Positions 33,303-43,782 of a stretch of DNA of 64,000 bases are shown piece after piece. The DNA lies in contig NZ_JAIBOA010000032.1 in assembly GCF_019458805.1 (NCBI RefSeq), positions 1 to 64,000 of the forward strand, given 5' to 3'. The position numbers and the translations under genes are program-made. Numbering within the stretch: the first letter of the stretch is position 1; the number at the start of each line of letters is the position of its first letter. The stretch is from Actinomadura parmotrematis (GTDB lineage Bacteria > Actinomycetota > Actinomycetes > Streptosporangiales > Streptosporangiaceae). The notes beneath the pieces are model-generated. The model was not told the DNA's origin. It saw only the letters and a program-made list of their open reading frames with translations, and did no database searches.

Positions 33303-34425
33303 GCGCCACCGTCATCGCCTCGACCGCGAGCAGCGGGTTGACGTTCTGGCCGAGCCGCTCCCGGCACTCCATGATCGCGTCGAGGCGGCGCAGCGTCGCC
33401 TCGGGCGTCCCGTCCCCGGCGGCGCCGCGCAGCTCGGCCGCGAGGTCGGTGTTGACGAGCGCGCCGCCCGCGCCGAGCTGGAGCGCCAGCACGTCCCGGT
33501 AGTAGGACGCCAGGTCGAGCAGGGCGCGGTCGAGGGAGTCGCGCTTCAGCCGCGTCGCCCGCGACTTCTGCCGGTCCTCCAGCTCCTTGATCGCCCCGGC
33601 CGTGCCCCGGGGCATCCGGCCCTTGGCGCTCTCGCCGAGCGCCTGCCGGAGCGCCGACGTCTCGGTCTCGTCGAGCGCCTCGGTGTGCGCCCTGGCGTCC
33701 GCCTCGGCGCTCTTCACCAGCCGCTCCGCCGCCATGACGGCCGGGCCGACGCCCGTCATCCGGCGCGGCAGCCCCAGCACCTCGCCGCGCCGCGCGCGGG
33801 CCTCGGCGTCGGTGGCGAGCTCGCGGGCCCGGCTGATGTGGCCCTGCGCGGCGCGCGCGGCGGTCTCGGCCGCCTGCGGGTCGGCGCCCTCGCGCTGCAC
33901 CAGCATCCGTGCGATCGCCTCCACCGGCGGCGTCCGCAGCGTCGCGAGGCGGCACCGGGAGCGGATCGTCACCAGCAGGTCCTCCGGCGAGGGCGTGCAG
34001 AGCAGCCAGAGCGTCCGCGCGGGCGGCTCCTCGATGGCCTTCAGCAGCGCGTTCGCGGCGGCCTCGGTGGCGCGGTCGGCGTCCTCGAACAGCACGATCT
34101 GCCAGCGGCCGCCCGCCGGCGACGACGCCGCCCGCAGCACCAGCGCCCGCGTCTCCCGCACCCCGTACGACAGGCCCGCCGGGCGCACCACCTCGACGTC
34201 GGCGTGCGTGCCCTGCAGCACCTGGTGGCAGGCCGCGCAGTGCCCGCAGCCGCGCGGGACCTCGGTGCACTGGAGCGCCGCGGCGAACGCCCGCGCCGCC
34301 GTCGTCCGCCCCGACCCGGGCGGCCCGGTGAACAGCCAGGCGTGCGCGGGCACGCCCCCGTCCGACGCCGCCCGCAGCTGCTCGACGACCCGCTCCTGGC
34401 CGACCAGGTCATCCCACACGCTCAT
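33280..34425 (-). CDS. holB: DNA polymerase III delta-prime subunit
   Basis: 381 aa. WDDLVGQERVVEQL starts the clamp-loader AAA+ domain; GPPGSGRTTAAR is the P-loop, CGHCAACHQV the zinc module and KAIEEPPARTLWLL the following conserved block. The sensor SRC motif is present (TIRSRCRLATLRTP). Part of the clamp loader at the replication fork. The typical actinobacterial topA-tmk-holB order supports the call. Confidence 0.93.
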   Translation of the reverse strand: MSVWDDLVGQERVVEQLRAASDGGVPAHAWLFTGPPGSGRTTAARAFAAALQCTEVPRGCGHCAACHQVLQGTHADVEVVRPAGLSYGVRETRALVLRAASSPAGGRWQIVLFEDADRATEAAANALLKAIEEPPARTLWLLCTPSPEDLLVTIRSRCRLATLRTPPVEAIARMLVQREGADPQAAETAARAAQGHISRARELATDAEARARRGEVLGLPRRMTGVGPAVMAAERLVKSAEADARAHTEALDETETSALRQALGESAKGRMPRGTAGAIKELEDRQKSRATRLKRDSLDRALLDLASYYRDVLALQLGAGGALVNTDLAAELRGAAGDGTPEATLRRLDAIMECRERLGQNVNPLLAVEAMTVALTTAGRR

Positions 34426-34444
34426 GCCGACCAGGCTAACCGGC

Positions 34445-36418
<1,974 letters not shown>

Positions 36419-36446
36419 GTCGGTCAGGGTATCGACGCGGATGTCC

Positions 36447-39146
36447 TTATGAGGGTGACTTGGTGGAGGTGCGGCGGCGCGCCGGGGCCTTCTTCTTCGG
36501 GCCGCCACCGGCCGCGACCTTCTCGCGACGCTCGGCGAGCAGCTCGGCGGCGCGCTGATCGGTGATCTTCTCGATCTCGTCGCCCTTGCGCAGGCTCGCG
36601 TTCGTCTCGCCGTCGGTCACGTAGGGCCCGAACCGGCCCTCCTTGATCACCATCGGCTTGCCGGACGCCGGGTCGGTGCCGAGCTCGCGGAGCGGCGGCG
36701 CCGCCGCGGCCCGCCCCCGCCCGCGCTGCTTCGGCTGCGCCAGCAGCTCCTTCGCCTGCTCCAGCGTCACCGTGAACAGGTCCTCCTCGGCCGCCAGCGA
36801 CCGCGAGTCCGTCCCGCGCTTGATGTACGGCCCGTACCGGCCGTTCTGCGCGGTGACCGGCTCGCCGTCCAGCTCGCCGAGATCGCGCGGCAGCGACAGC
36901 AGCTTCAGCGCGTCGTCCAGCGTGACCGTGTCCAGGCTCATCGACTTGAACAGCGACCCGGTGCGCGGCTTGGCGGCGTCGGCCTTCTTCGCCCGCTTCC
37001 TCTCGCCCTCGGCGGGCGCCGGCGGCTCCGGCAGGATCTCGGTGACGTACGGGCCGAACCGGCCCGACTTCGCCACGATCGTGTGCCCCGTCGCCGGGTC
37101 GGCGCCGAGCTCCCGGTCGCCGGACGGCTGCGCGAACAGCTCCTCGGCCTTCGCCGCGTCCAGCTCGTCGGGCGCCAGGTCCTCAGGGATGTTGACGCGC
37201 TCGCCGTCGCGGTCCAGGTAGGGGCCGTAGCGGCCGACCCGGACCATGATGTCGCTGCCCTTGATCGGGAACGAGCTGACGCCCTTGGCGTCGATGTCGC
37301 CGATGTCGCCGACCAGCTCCCGCAGGCCGTCCTCGCCCTCGTCGCCGAAGTAGAACCGGCCGAGCCAGCGGACCCGCTCGGCCTCGCCGCGGGCGATCTC
37401 GTCGAGGCCGTCCTCCATGTGCGCGGTGAAGTCGTAGTCGACCAGGTTGCCGAAGTGCCGCTCCAGCAGGTTGGTCACCGCGAACGCCAGGAAGGACGGC
37501 ACCAGCGCCGTGCCCTTCTTGAACACGTAGCCGCGGTCCAGGATCGTCCCGATGATCGAGGCGTAGGTGGACGGCCGCCCGATCTCGCGGTCCTCCAGCT
37601 CCTTGACCAGGCTCGCCTCGGTGTAGCGGGCGGGCGGGCGGGTCGAGTGACCCTCGGCCTCGACCGCGTTCGCCGACAAGGCGTCGCCCTCGGTCAGGTT
37701 CGGCAGCCGCCGCTCGGCGTCGTCGCGGTCGCTCGCCGGGTCGTCGGCGCCCTCCACGTACGCCTTGAGGAAGCCGTGGAAGGTGATCGTCTTGCCGGTC
37801 GTGCCGAACTCGGCCGTCTCGCCCTGCGTGGACTCGCCGGCGACGCGGATCGACACCGACTGGCCCGCGGCGTCCTTCATCTGGCTGGCGATGGTGCGCT
37901 TCCAGATCAGCTCGTAGAGCCGGAACTGGTCGCCGGACAGACCCGTCTCACCGGGGGTGCGGAAACTGTCACCCGCGGGACGGACCGCCTCGTGCGCCTC
38001 CTGCGCGTTCTTCACCTTCGAGGTGTAGACGCGCGGCTTGTCCGGCACGTACTCGCCGCCGAACAGCGTCGCCGCCTGCCGTCGCGCCGCGTTGATCGCG
38101 GTCTCCGACAGCGTGATCGAGTCGGTGCGCATGTAGGTGATGAAGCCGTTCTCGTACAGCTTCTGCGCGACCGACATCGTGTACTTGGCCGAGAAGCCCA
38201 GCTTGCGGCTGGCCTCCTGCTGCAGCGTCGTCGTGCGGAACGGCGGGTACGGCTTGCGCGTGTAGGGCTTCCGCTCGACCGAACGGACCGCGTACGGACG
38301 GCCCTGCAGACGTCCCGCCAGCGCGCGCGCGGCGGACTCGTCCAGGTGCAGGGCGTCGCGGGTCTTCAGGGTGCCGTCCGAGGCGAAGTCGCGGCCCTGC
38401 GCGACGCGCTTGCCGTCCACCGCCACGAGGCCCGCCTTGAAGGCGTGCGGCTCCTCGCCGGTACCGGTGTCGAACTCCGCGGCGATGTCCCAGTAGTGCG
38501 CCGGCACGAACGCGATGCGCTCGCGCTCCCGCTCGACCACCAGGCGCGTCGCCACCGACTGGACGCGGCCCGCCGACAGCTTCGGCATGACCTTCTTCCA
38601 CAGGACCGGGCTGACCTCGTAGCCGTACAGCCGGTCGAGGATGCGCCGGGTCTCCTGGGCGTCCACCAGCCGCAGGTTCAGCTCCCGCGGGTTCGCGGCG
38701 GCGGCCTGGATGGCGTCCTTGGTGATCTCGTTGAAGGTCATCCGGTGCACCGGGACCTTCGGCTTCAGGACCTCCTGGAGGTGCCAGGCGATCGCCTCGC
38801 CCTCCCGGTCCTCGTCCGTCGCGAGGAAGAGCTCGTCGGCCTCGGCCAGCAGCTTCTTGAGCTTGGCCACCTGCTGGCGCTTGTCGGTGTTGACCACGTA
38901 CAGGGGCTCGAAGCCGTGCTCGACGTTCACGCCGAGCTTGGCCCAGGACTCCCCCTTGTACTTGGCCGGTACCTCCGAGGCGCTCCCGGGCAGGTCACGG
39001 ATGTGGCCGATACTGGACTCCACGATGTAGCCACGCCCCAGGTACCCGGCGATCGTCTTCGCCTTCGCGGGCGACTCGACGATCACCAGCCGGGTGCCGC
39101 TGCCCCCGGCCTGGCCACTCTTCGCGGTGCCGTTCTTGGCTGGCAC
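36447..39146 (-). CDS. topA: DNA topoisomerase I
   Basis: 899 aa. The TOPRIM start LVIVESPAKAKTIAGYLG, acidic residues ATDEDREGEAIAWHL and active-site tyrosine FITYMRTDS (about 339) are intact. The C-terminus has repeated GRFGPYV/GRYGPY modules of the zinc-free actinobacterial type and a Lys/Arg tail (PKKKAPARRR). It relaxes negative supercoils and is essential in actinobacteria. Likely cotranscribed with tmk, which starts 28 bases on. Confidence 0.95.
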   Translation of the reverse strand: MPAKNGTAKSGQAGGSGTRLVIVESPAKAKTIAGYLGRGYIVESSIGHIRDLPGSASEVPAKYKGESWAKLGVNVEHGFEPLYVVNTDKRQQVAKLKKLLAEADELFLATDEDREGEAIAWHLQEVLKPKVPVHRMTFNEITKDAIQAAAANPRELNLRLVDAQETRRILDRLYGYEVSPVLWKKVMPKLSAGRVQSVATRLVVERERERIAFVPAHYWDIAAEFDTGTGEEPHAFKAGLVAVDGKRVAQGRDFASDGTLKTRDALHLDESAARALAGRLQGRPYAVRSVERKPYTRKPYPPFRTTTLQQEASRKLGFSAKYTMSVAQKLYENGFITYMRTDSITLSETAINAARRQAATLFGGEYVPDKPRVYTSKVKNAQEAHEAVRPAGDSFRTPGETGLSGDQFRLYELIWKRTIASQMKDAAGQSVSIRVAGESTQGETAEFGTTGKTITFHGFLKAYVEGADDPASDRDDAERRLPNLTEGDALSANAVEAEGHSTRPPARYTEASLVKELEDREIGRPSTYASIIGTILDRGYVFKKGTALVPSFLAFAVTNLLERHFGNLVDYDFTAHMEDGLDEIARGEAERVRWLGRFYFGDEGEDGLRELVGDIGDIDAKGVSSFPIKGSDIMVRVGRYGPYLDRDGERVNIPEDLAPDELDAAKAEELFAQPSGDRELGADPATGHTIVAKSGRFGPYVTEILPEPPAPAEGERKRAKKADAAKPRTGSLFKSMSLDTVTLDDALKLLSLPRDLGELDGEPVTAQNGRYGPYIKRGTDSRSLAAEEDLFTVTLEQAKELLAQPKQRGRGRAAAAPPLRELGTDPASGKPMVIKEGRFGPYVTDGETNASLRKGDEIEKITDQRAAELLAERREKVAAGGGPKKKAPARRRTSTKSPS

Positions 39147-39390
39147 AGTCGCTCCAACCTCGCTGTCTGGTCTTCGTGCACGGACTCGCTACAACGTCCC
39201 ACCACGGCGCGTTCATGCCCGCGCCCCGCGGACCGCGCCGCGGATCCCGCCGCCCGCCCCCTGCGGGACGGGCCGCCACGGGCTCCCCGCCACGGCCCCC
39301 GACAGGATGACACGTCACCGCCGGGGGTGCCGACCGCGGCCGTCACCTCGGGGTGCCCCGCCGTTCCCCGCCGGGCCATAATGAACAGCG

Positions 39391-39597
39391 ATGGTGGAGT
39401 ACACCTACCTGGTCCTGCGGCTCCCCCGCGGCACCACTCGGAACGAGGCCCGGCAGATCATGGCCGAGCACGCCGAGTACGGCGGCTGGGAGCTCGACCG
39501 GCTGCGCCTCTACTCCGACGGCAGCCGCCGCATCCGGTTGCGCCGCAAGATCATTCGCCAGGTCCGCACGTTCCGCCCGGCCCCGCCCGGATCGTAG
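39391..39597 (+). CDS. DUF5703 small protein
   Basis: 68 aa. EYTYLVLRLPRGTTRNEARQ followed by HAEYGGWELDRLRLY and RRIRLRRKIIRQ matches the short, strongly conserved actinobacterial DUF5703. Role unknown; basic C-terminus. Monocistronic, followed by a long gene-free stretch. Confidence 0.85.
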   Translation: MVEYTYLVLRLPRGTTRNEARQIMAEHAEYGGWELDRLRLYSDGSRRIRLRRKIIRQVRTFRPAPPGS

Positions 39598-39786
39598 CAC
39601 TAGGTACGAAATCCATGACCCCTGGTAATCATTTTACCCGAGGGGCCTCGCTCATTACGTCCCGGCCCGAAGCACTCGCCTGGCGGCTCGCCCTTCGACC
39701 GCGCCTGGGGCGAGCGCGACATCGCTCCACGATCTGCCCGCGCGGCTGGGACGGTCGCGCGCCTAATGACCACCCGGTCGCCACCG

Positions 39787-39846
39787 TCGAGATGCGGCGT
39801 GTCGGGCACTTTCGATCTTCAAAGCGCCCGACACGCCGCATCTCGA
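39787..39846. repeat. 60-base hairpin with 21-bp perfect stem
   Basis: The left arm (39787-39807) starts TCGAGATGCGGCGTG; the right arm (39826-39846) is its exact reverse complement. The 18-base loop itself has CTTT/AAAG ends. An imperfect outer stem reaches 39770-39863 (CCACCCGGTC against GATCGGGTGG). It has no T-run. It is far longer than a normal terminator. Confidence 0.9.
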
Positions 39847-39902
39847 CACGGGTGATCGGGTGGCGGCCGGGACAACGAGCGATCACCCGCCGGCCCCAAA
39901 GC

Positions 39903-39938
39903 CTCGGGCCCGGCACGCACATGCGTGCCGGGCCCGAG
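39903..39938. repeat. 36-base near-perfect palindrome
   Basis: CTCGGGCCCGGCACGCA (39903-39919) is followed after the two bases CA by its exact reverse complement (39922-39938). It could be a cruciform or hairpin, and lies immediately before the tandem repeats. Confidence 0.9.
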
Positions 39939-39948
39939 CTCGTCCGGT

Positions 39949-40417
39949 GCGGGACGGGCGGCGGTACCGCGTCCCGCGGACATTACGCAACAAGGCTCGC
40001 GAGACCGCTTGACGGTGGACCTCCGAGTGGCCCGCCGTCGAAGCGGTCCCGCGCTCTTCCCGGCTCAGCACGCTCGCGCGGGCCGAGCCGGAAAGGCGCC
40101 CAGATGCGGGACGGGCGGCGGTGCCACGCCCCGCGGACATTACGTAGCGGGCTCGCGGGACCGTTTGACGGTGGGCCTCCGAGTGGCCCTGCGCCGAAGT
40201 GGTCTCGCGCTCTCCCCTGCTCGACGCGCTCGCGCGGGCCGAGCAGGGAAAGCGCCCAGGCGCGGGACGGGCGGCGGTACCGCGTCCCGCGGACATCATG
40301 TGACAGGGCCGGCGGGACCGCCTGGGGGCGGGCCTCCGAGTGGCCCGCCGTCCGTGCGGTGCCGCCGTCCCCGGTCCGGCGCGCTGGTGCGGGCCGGGTC
40401 AGGGAGCGTCCGGCGCG
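39949..40417. repeat. Three tandem repeats of 156-157 bp
   Basis: Units begin at 39949, 40106 and 40262 with the shared start GCGGGACGGGCGGCGGT. Each then has a CCGCGGACAT block, a central CCTCCGAGTGGCCC and a final hairpin-like arm ending GGAAAGCGCC or a variant. Within each unit GCGGGAC pairs with GTCCCGC around an inner GCGGTACCGC in units 1 and 3. Similarity falls in the third unit. Function unknown. Confidence 0.85.
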
Positions 40418-40451
40418 GGCCGCGTCGCCGCGGTCCGCGCCGGACGCGGGG

Positions 40452-42680
40452 TCAGCGGCGGCCGATCTTGCGGGTGAGGCCGAACGCGCCGGACAGCGCG
40501 GCCATGGCCGCGGCGGCGGCGAGCACCAGGAAGGAGCCCTTCCCGCCGCCGGCCATCGGGTCGCTCGCCGCGACCGGCTTCATCCGGGAGCCGTCCAGGC
40601 CGCCGAGGGTGGGCTGGACGTTCTCGCCGGCGGGCAGCTTGGACGTCGCGGGCAGCTTCACGCCGTCCAGGCCCGGCAGGTCGCTCGGCCGGCTGTAGCG
40701 GGAGTTCGACAGCAGCGGCGCCGAGACGGCCGCGGGCGCGGAGTCCTGCGCCTTCAGCCCGTCGAGCAGGGGCAGCCCGGCGCCGGTGCCGTTACCGGAG
40801 TAGCGGGCGTTGGCGGTCCGCAGGGGCAGGGTGCGGGTGAACCCCTGCGCGCCGCCGAGCAGGCCGGTGAGGCCGGTGCCGCGCGCGCCGGCCGTGGCCG
40901 GGAGCTGCGGCAGCGCGGGCATCGCGGCGCCGGGGCTCAGCGGCAGGGCCTTGCCCTGGCCGGGCATGGCGGGCAGGACGGCGTGCGCGGGCGCCGGGGA
41001 CTGCGCGGCGGGCTTGGCCGGCACGCGGTCGCAGTCGTTCTTCGGGTGCCCCTTGACCGGGTGCGCGGGCTTGCCGTGGACCGGCTTGCCCGGGTGCCCC
41101 GGGTGGTGCGGCTTGCCGGGGTGCGACGGCTTGCCGTGGACCGGCTTGCCGGGGTGGCCCGGGTGGTGCGGCTGGCCCGGGTGGTGCGGCTTGCCGGGGT
41201 GCGACGGCTTGCCGTGGACGGGCTTGCCGGGGTGGCTCGGCTGGTGCGGCTGGCCCGGGTGGTGCGGCTGGCCCGGGTGGACGCCGCCCCAGCTCGGGCC
41301 GTCGTCGCACTGCGGCTGCGGGTGCCCGGCGACGGCGGCGGTGTTGCCGCACACGTCGACGGGGGTCTGCACGGGCGTGTTGGACTGGTTGCCGCCCTGG
41401 GTGTGGTTGCCCGAGCCGTTCGAGCCGCCCTTGACCGTCGCGCTGCCGTCGCACCCGGCGGCCGCGTCGCCGAGGATCGCGACGGCGTTGCCGCACACGT
41501 TCACCGGGATGGTGACGGGCGCGTTGACCTGGTTGCCCGCGAGCACGCCGGACGTGCCGGACGTCGTCTGCCCGCCCCCGCCGCTGCCGCCGTTGTGGAC
41601 GGTCGCGCCGCCCTGGCAGCCCGCGCCGGCCTTGCCGAGCACGGCGATCGCGTTGCCGCAGACGCTGACCGGCGCCGAGATCGGCGCGTTGACCTGGTTG
41701 CCGCCGAGGACGCTGGAGTCGCCGTTGGTGGTCTGCCCACCCCCGGACCGGCCGCCGTTGTGCACGGAGGCGCCGCCCTGGCAGGCCGCGGCGGCGTTGC
41801 CGACGGCGTTGCCGCACACGTCGATCGGCGCCGAGACCGGCGCGTTCACCTGGTTGCCGCCGCCGACGCTGGACTTGCCGGAGGTCGTCTGGCCGCCGCC
41901 GTTGCCGCCCTCGTTCTTGACGGACGCGCCGCCCTTGCACCCGGCGACCGCGTCGCCGAGCAGCGCGGCGGAGTTGCCGCACACGTTGACGGGCACCGAC
42001 ACCGGGGCGTTCGCCTGGTTGCCGGCGAGGACGCCGCTCTGCCCGGAGGTGGCCTGCCCGCCGCCGCTGCCGCCGCCGTTGGCGACGCCCGCGCCGCCCT
42101 CGCAGCCGGCGCCGGCCGTCCCGAGGACGGCCACCGCGTTGCCGCAGGCGTTGATCGGCGCCGAGACCGGCGCGTTCACCTGGTTGCCCGCGACGACGCC
42201 GCTCTGCCCGCTGGTGGTCTGCCCGCCGCCGGCGCCGCCGCCGGTGCGGTGGTGGCCGCCGGCGCCGTGGCCGCCGCCGTTCTTGACGGACGCGCCGCCC
42301 TCGCAGCCCGCGCCGGACTTGCCGAGGACCGCCACGGCGTTGCCGCAGGCGTTGACCGGCGCCGAGACCGGGGCGTTGACCTGGTTGCCCGAGCCGACGC
42401 CGGACTTGCCGGAGGTCGTCTGTCCGCCGCCGCTGCCGCCGTTGCCGACCGTCGCCCCGCCCTTGGAGGCGCCGGCGGCCTTGCCGGCGACCGCGGCGGA
42501 GTTGCCGGTGACGTTGATGGGCGCCGAGATGGGCGCGTTGATCTGGTTGCCGCTCAGCACGCCGGACTCGCCCGAGGTGGTGTCGGCGAGCGCCGCGGTC
42601 GGGACGACCGAGACGCCGAGCGCGACGAAACCGGCGGTGAGGAGGGTGGCACGCGCCGTGCCAGTAGCCCAGGTACGCAT
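40452..42680 (-). CDS. Giant chaplin-like surface protein with eight chaplin repeats
   Basis: 742 aa with GGAG before ATG 42680. A signal peptide ends near ALADT. Eight tandem units of about 50 residues follow (about 33-440), each with GNQVNAPVSAPVNVCGNAV, then about 10 residues and AGCxGG, separated by Gly-rich SGGGQTTSG linkers. Unit 1 lacks both cysteines; unit 5 is shorter. A His/Pro-rich HPGKPVHGKP repeat zone (about 465-550) leads to a Pro/Ala stalk and a C-terminal membrane helix with basic tail (FLVLAAAAAMAALSGAFG). Streptomyces chaplins have one or two such units and coat aerial hyphae as amyloid. Likely a wall-spanning, membrane-anchored hydrophobin analogue. Confidence 0.85.
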   Translation of the reverse strand: MRTWATGTARATLLTAGFVALGVSVVPTAALADTTSGESGVLSGNQINAPISAPINVTGNSAAVAGKAAGASKGGATVGNGGSGGGQTTSGKSGVGSGNQVNAPVSAPVNACGNAVAVLGKSGAGCEGGASVKNGGGHGAGGHHRTGGGAGGGQTTSGQSGVVAGNQVNAPVSAPINACGNAVAVLGTAGAGCEGGAGVANGGGSGGGQATSGQSGVLAGNQANAPVSVPVNVCGNSAALLGDAVAGCKGGASVKNEGGNGGGQTTSGKSSVGGGNQVNAPVSAPIDVCGNAVGNAAAACQGGASVHNGGRSGGGQTTNGDSSVLGGNQVNAPISAPVSVCGNAIAVLGKAGAGCQGGATVHNGGSGGGGQTTSGTSGVLAGNQVNAPVTIPVNVCGNAVAILGDAAAGCDGSATVKGGSNGSGNHTQGGNQSNTPVQTPVDVCGNTAAVAGHPQPQCDDGPSWGGVHPGQPHHPGQPHQPSHPGKPVHGKPSHPGKPHHPGQPHHPGHPGKPVHGKPSHPGKPHHPGHPGKPVHGKPAHPVKGHPKNDCDRVPAKPAAQSPAPAHAVLPAMPGQGKALPLSPGAAMPALPQLPATAGARGTGLTGLLGGAQGFTRTLPLRTANARYSGNGTGAGLPLLDGLKAQDSAPAAVSAPLLSNSRYSRPSDLPGLDGVKLPATSKLPAGENVQPTLGGLDGSRMKPVAASDPMAGGGKGSFLVLAAAAAMAALSGAFGLTRKIGRR

Positions 42681-42716
42681 GATGCTCCGTTCGGGGGAGA
42701 TGATTTTTCAGGACGA

Positions 42717-42766
42717 ATCGAGATGTGGAGGCGCGCGTCAGCGCACGCTCGCGCGCTCGTCTCGAT
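42717..42766. promoter_or_regulatory. Dyad in the leader/promoter region of the chaplin gene
   Basis: ATCGAGA (42717-42723) is mirrored by TCTCGAT (42760-42766), with inner CGCGCG-type arms. It lies 37 bases upstream of the chaplin start and 99 bases after the end of the upstream gene, so it may be an operator, leader hairpin or terminator. Confidence 0.45.
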
Positions 42767-42864
42767 CGGGAAGGTGACCTACGGCCGCCAGGGGACGGCG
42801 ACGGACCCCGGGGCGCCGGACCCGAAGCCGCTCGGGTGCCGTGCCGGGGGTCGGCGGTCGGGAA

Positions 42865-43671
42865 CTAGTCGGGCGCGAAGGACGGCTCGTCCGCGGCGGT
42901 GCGGACGGCCGGCGGAAGCGCACCGAAGACGCGCAGGAGCACACCCGACGGGCGCGCGAGCGCCGGCGGGCGGCGGGTGACGGCGCCGGCCAGGCCGCCG
43001 AGCATGATCAGCCCGGGGGCCGGCAGCGCCGGGCCCGCCTGCGCGGGAGCCGGAACGGGTGCGAGCGGGGCCTCAGCCTGGTGCGAGGACGAGGCGTCCG
43101 CACCGATCGGGTCGAGCCCGGGGCGGGGGATCCCCGCCATGGACGCAGCACGGTCCACGGCGCGGTGCGCGACACGGTGCGCGGGACGCCCGTGCGCGGA
43201 GCGCCGGTGCGTGACCGCGCGCCGCTGGTGCGCGGTGCGCCGCTGGGCCGGGGAGTGCACCCGCTTCGGGACCTCGGGCCGTTCGGCGCGCGGCGCGGCG
43301 TGCCTCGCGGGCACGTCCGCGGCCGGACGCCCGGCCTCGTCCCGAACCGGCGGAAGCGACGCGACCGGCTGCCGCTGCGCGGCACCGGCGGTCACGTCGT
43401 GCGCGGCGCGCTCGGCGCCGCCGCGGGCGGCGCGCAGGGCGCCGCCGGGGTCGACGGCGCGCAGCGCGTCGCCGACGACCGGGGTGTCCGCCGCGACGCC
43501 GACGGCGTCGGCGACGGGCGTGGTGTCGGCGTGCGCCGCCTGCGCGGCGCCGCCGAGCAGCCACCCGGCCGCGAGGATGCCGGCGACCACGAGGAGGCGC
43601 TGAGCCAGGCGGCCGGACGCGACACGGCGCGGCAGGGCGATGATCGCCCTCGCCACCGGGTCGCTCGCCAC
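42865..43671 (-). CDS. Secreted His/Arg-rich protein upstream of the chaplin gene
   Basis: 268 aa from GTG 43671, with GAGGGAG upstream. A long signal (LLVVAGILAAGWLLGGAAQA, cut near AHADT) is followed by VADAVGVAADTPVVGDALRA and an extended basic zone (RTAHQRRAVTHRRSAHGRPA), then a hydrophobic Pro/Leu-rich tail (PAPGLIMLGGLAGAVTRR) near the end. No family recognised. Same orientation and surface character as the multi-chaplin gene suggest a joint role in the sporulation or aerial surface. Confidence 0.65.
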   Translation of the reverse strand: MASDPVARAIIALPRRVASGRLAQRLLVVAGILAAGWLLGGAAQAAHADTTPVADAVGVAADTPVVGDALRAVDPGGALRAARGGAERAAHDVTAGAAQRQPVASLPPVRDEAGRPAADVPARHAAPRAERPEVPKRVHSPAQRRTAHQRRAVTHRRSAHGRPAHRVAHRAVDRAASMAGIPRPGLDPIGADASSSHQAEAPLAPVPAPAQAGPALPAPGLIMLGGLAGAVTRRPPALARPSGVLLRVFGALPPAVRTAADEPSFAPD

Positions 43672-43782
43672 GTGGTCTCTCCCTCGCCGTCACCGATCAT
43701 CGAGAGCGGGTCGACCGCTCCTCACGTTCGGTGACGCTAGCACCACGCATCGCACCCCCGGCGGCATTTCACCAAGGAATTC

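Larger units (their letters stand above)
39598..40451. other. 854-base gene-free stretch with hairpins and tandem repeats
   Basis: No convincing coding sequence on either strand. The content from left to right is a small GGTAA/TTACC hairpin near 39628, a very long perfect hairpin (39787-39846), a 36-base near-palindrome (39903-39938) and three tandem repeats of about 156 bp (39949-40417). Open frames exist because the DNA is GC-rich and the repeat length is a multiple of three, but their products are Arg/Ala/Gly-rich and low complexity. Confidence 0.75.

Noticed and set aside
29726..33502. 1258-codon frame overlapping the histidine kinase and phosphate transporter
   Set aside because: Arg/Pro/Ala-rich shadow of genes with intact motifs in other frames.
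39949..40417. Tandem repeats considered as a CRISPR array
   Set aside because: Units are about 156 bp and contiguous, without short identical repeats separated by unique spacers, and no cas genes are near.
39925..40698. Open frames across the tandem repeats as a repeat protein
   Set aside because: One unit is 157 bp, which breaks the frame, and products are Arg/Gly/Ala-rich without domain character on either strand.
40452..42680. LPxTG sortase motif in the chaplin protein (LPATA, LPATS, LPAGE)
   Set aside because: None lies directly before the C-terminal membrane helix as sorting needs; a membrane anchor alone is more likely.
37083..42980. Very long rightward open frame of 1965 codons opposite topA and the chaplin gene
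   Set aside because: It is antisense to two clear genes and low complexity; stop codons are rare in such GC-rich DNA. topA motifs on the other strand are unambiguous.
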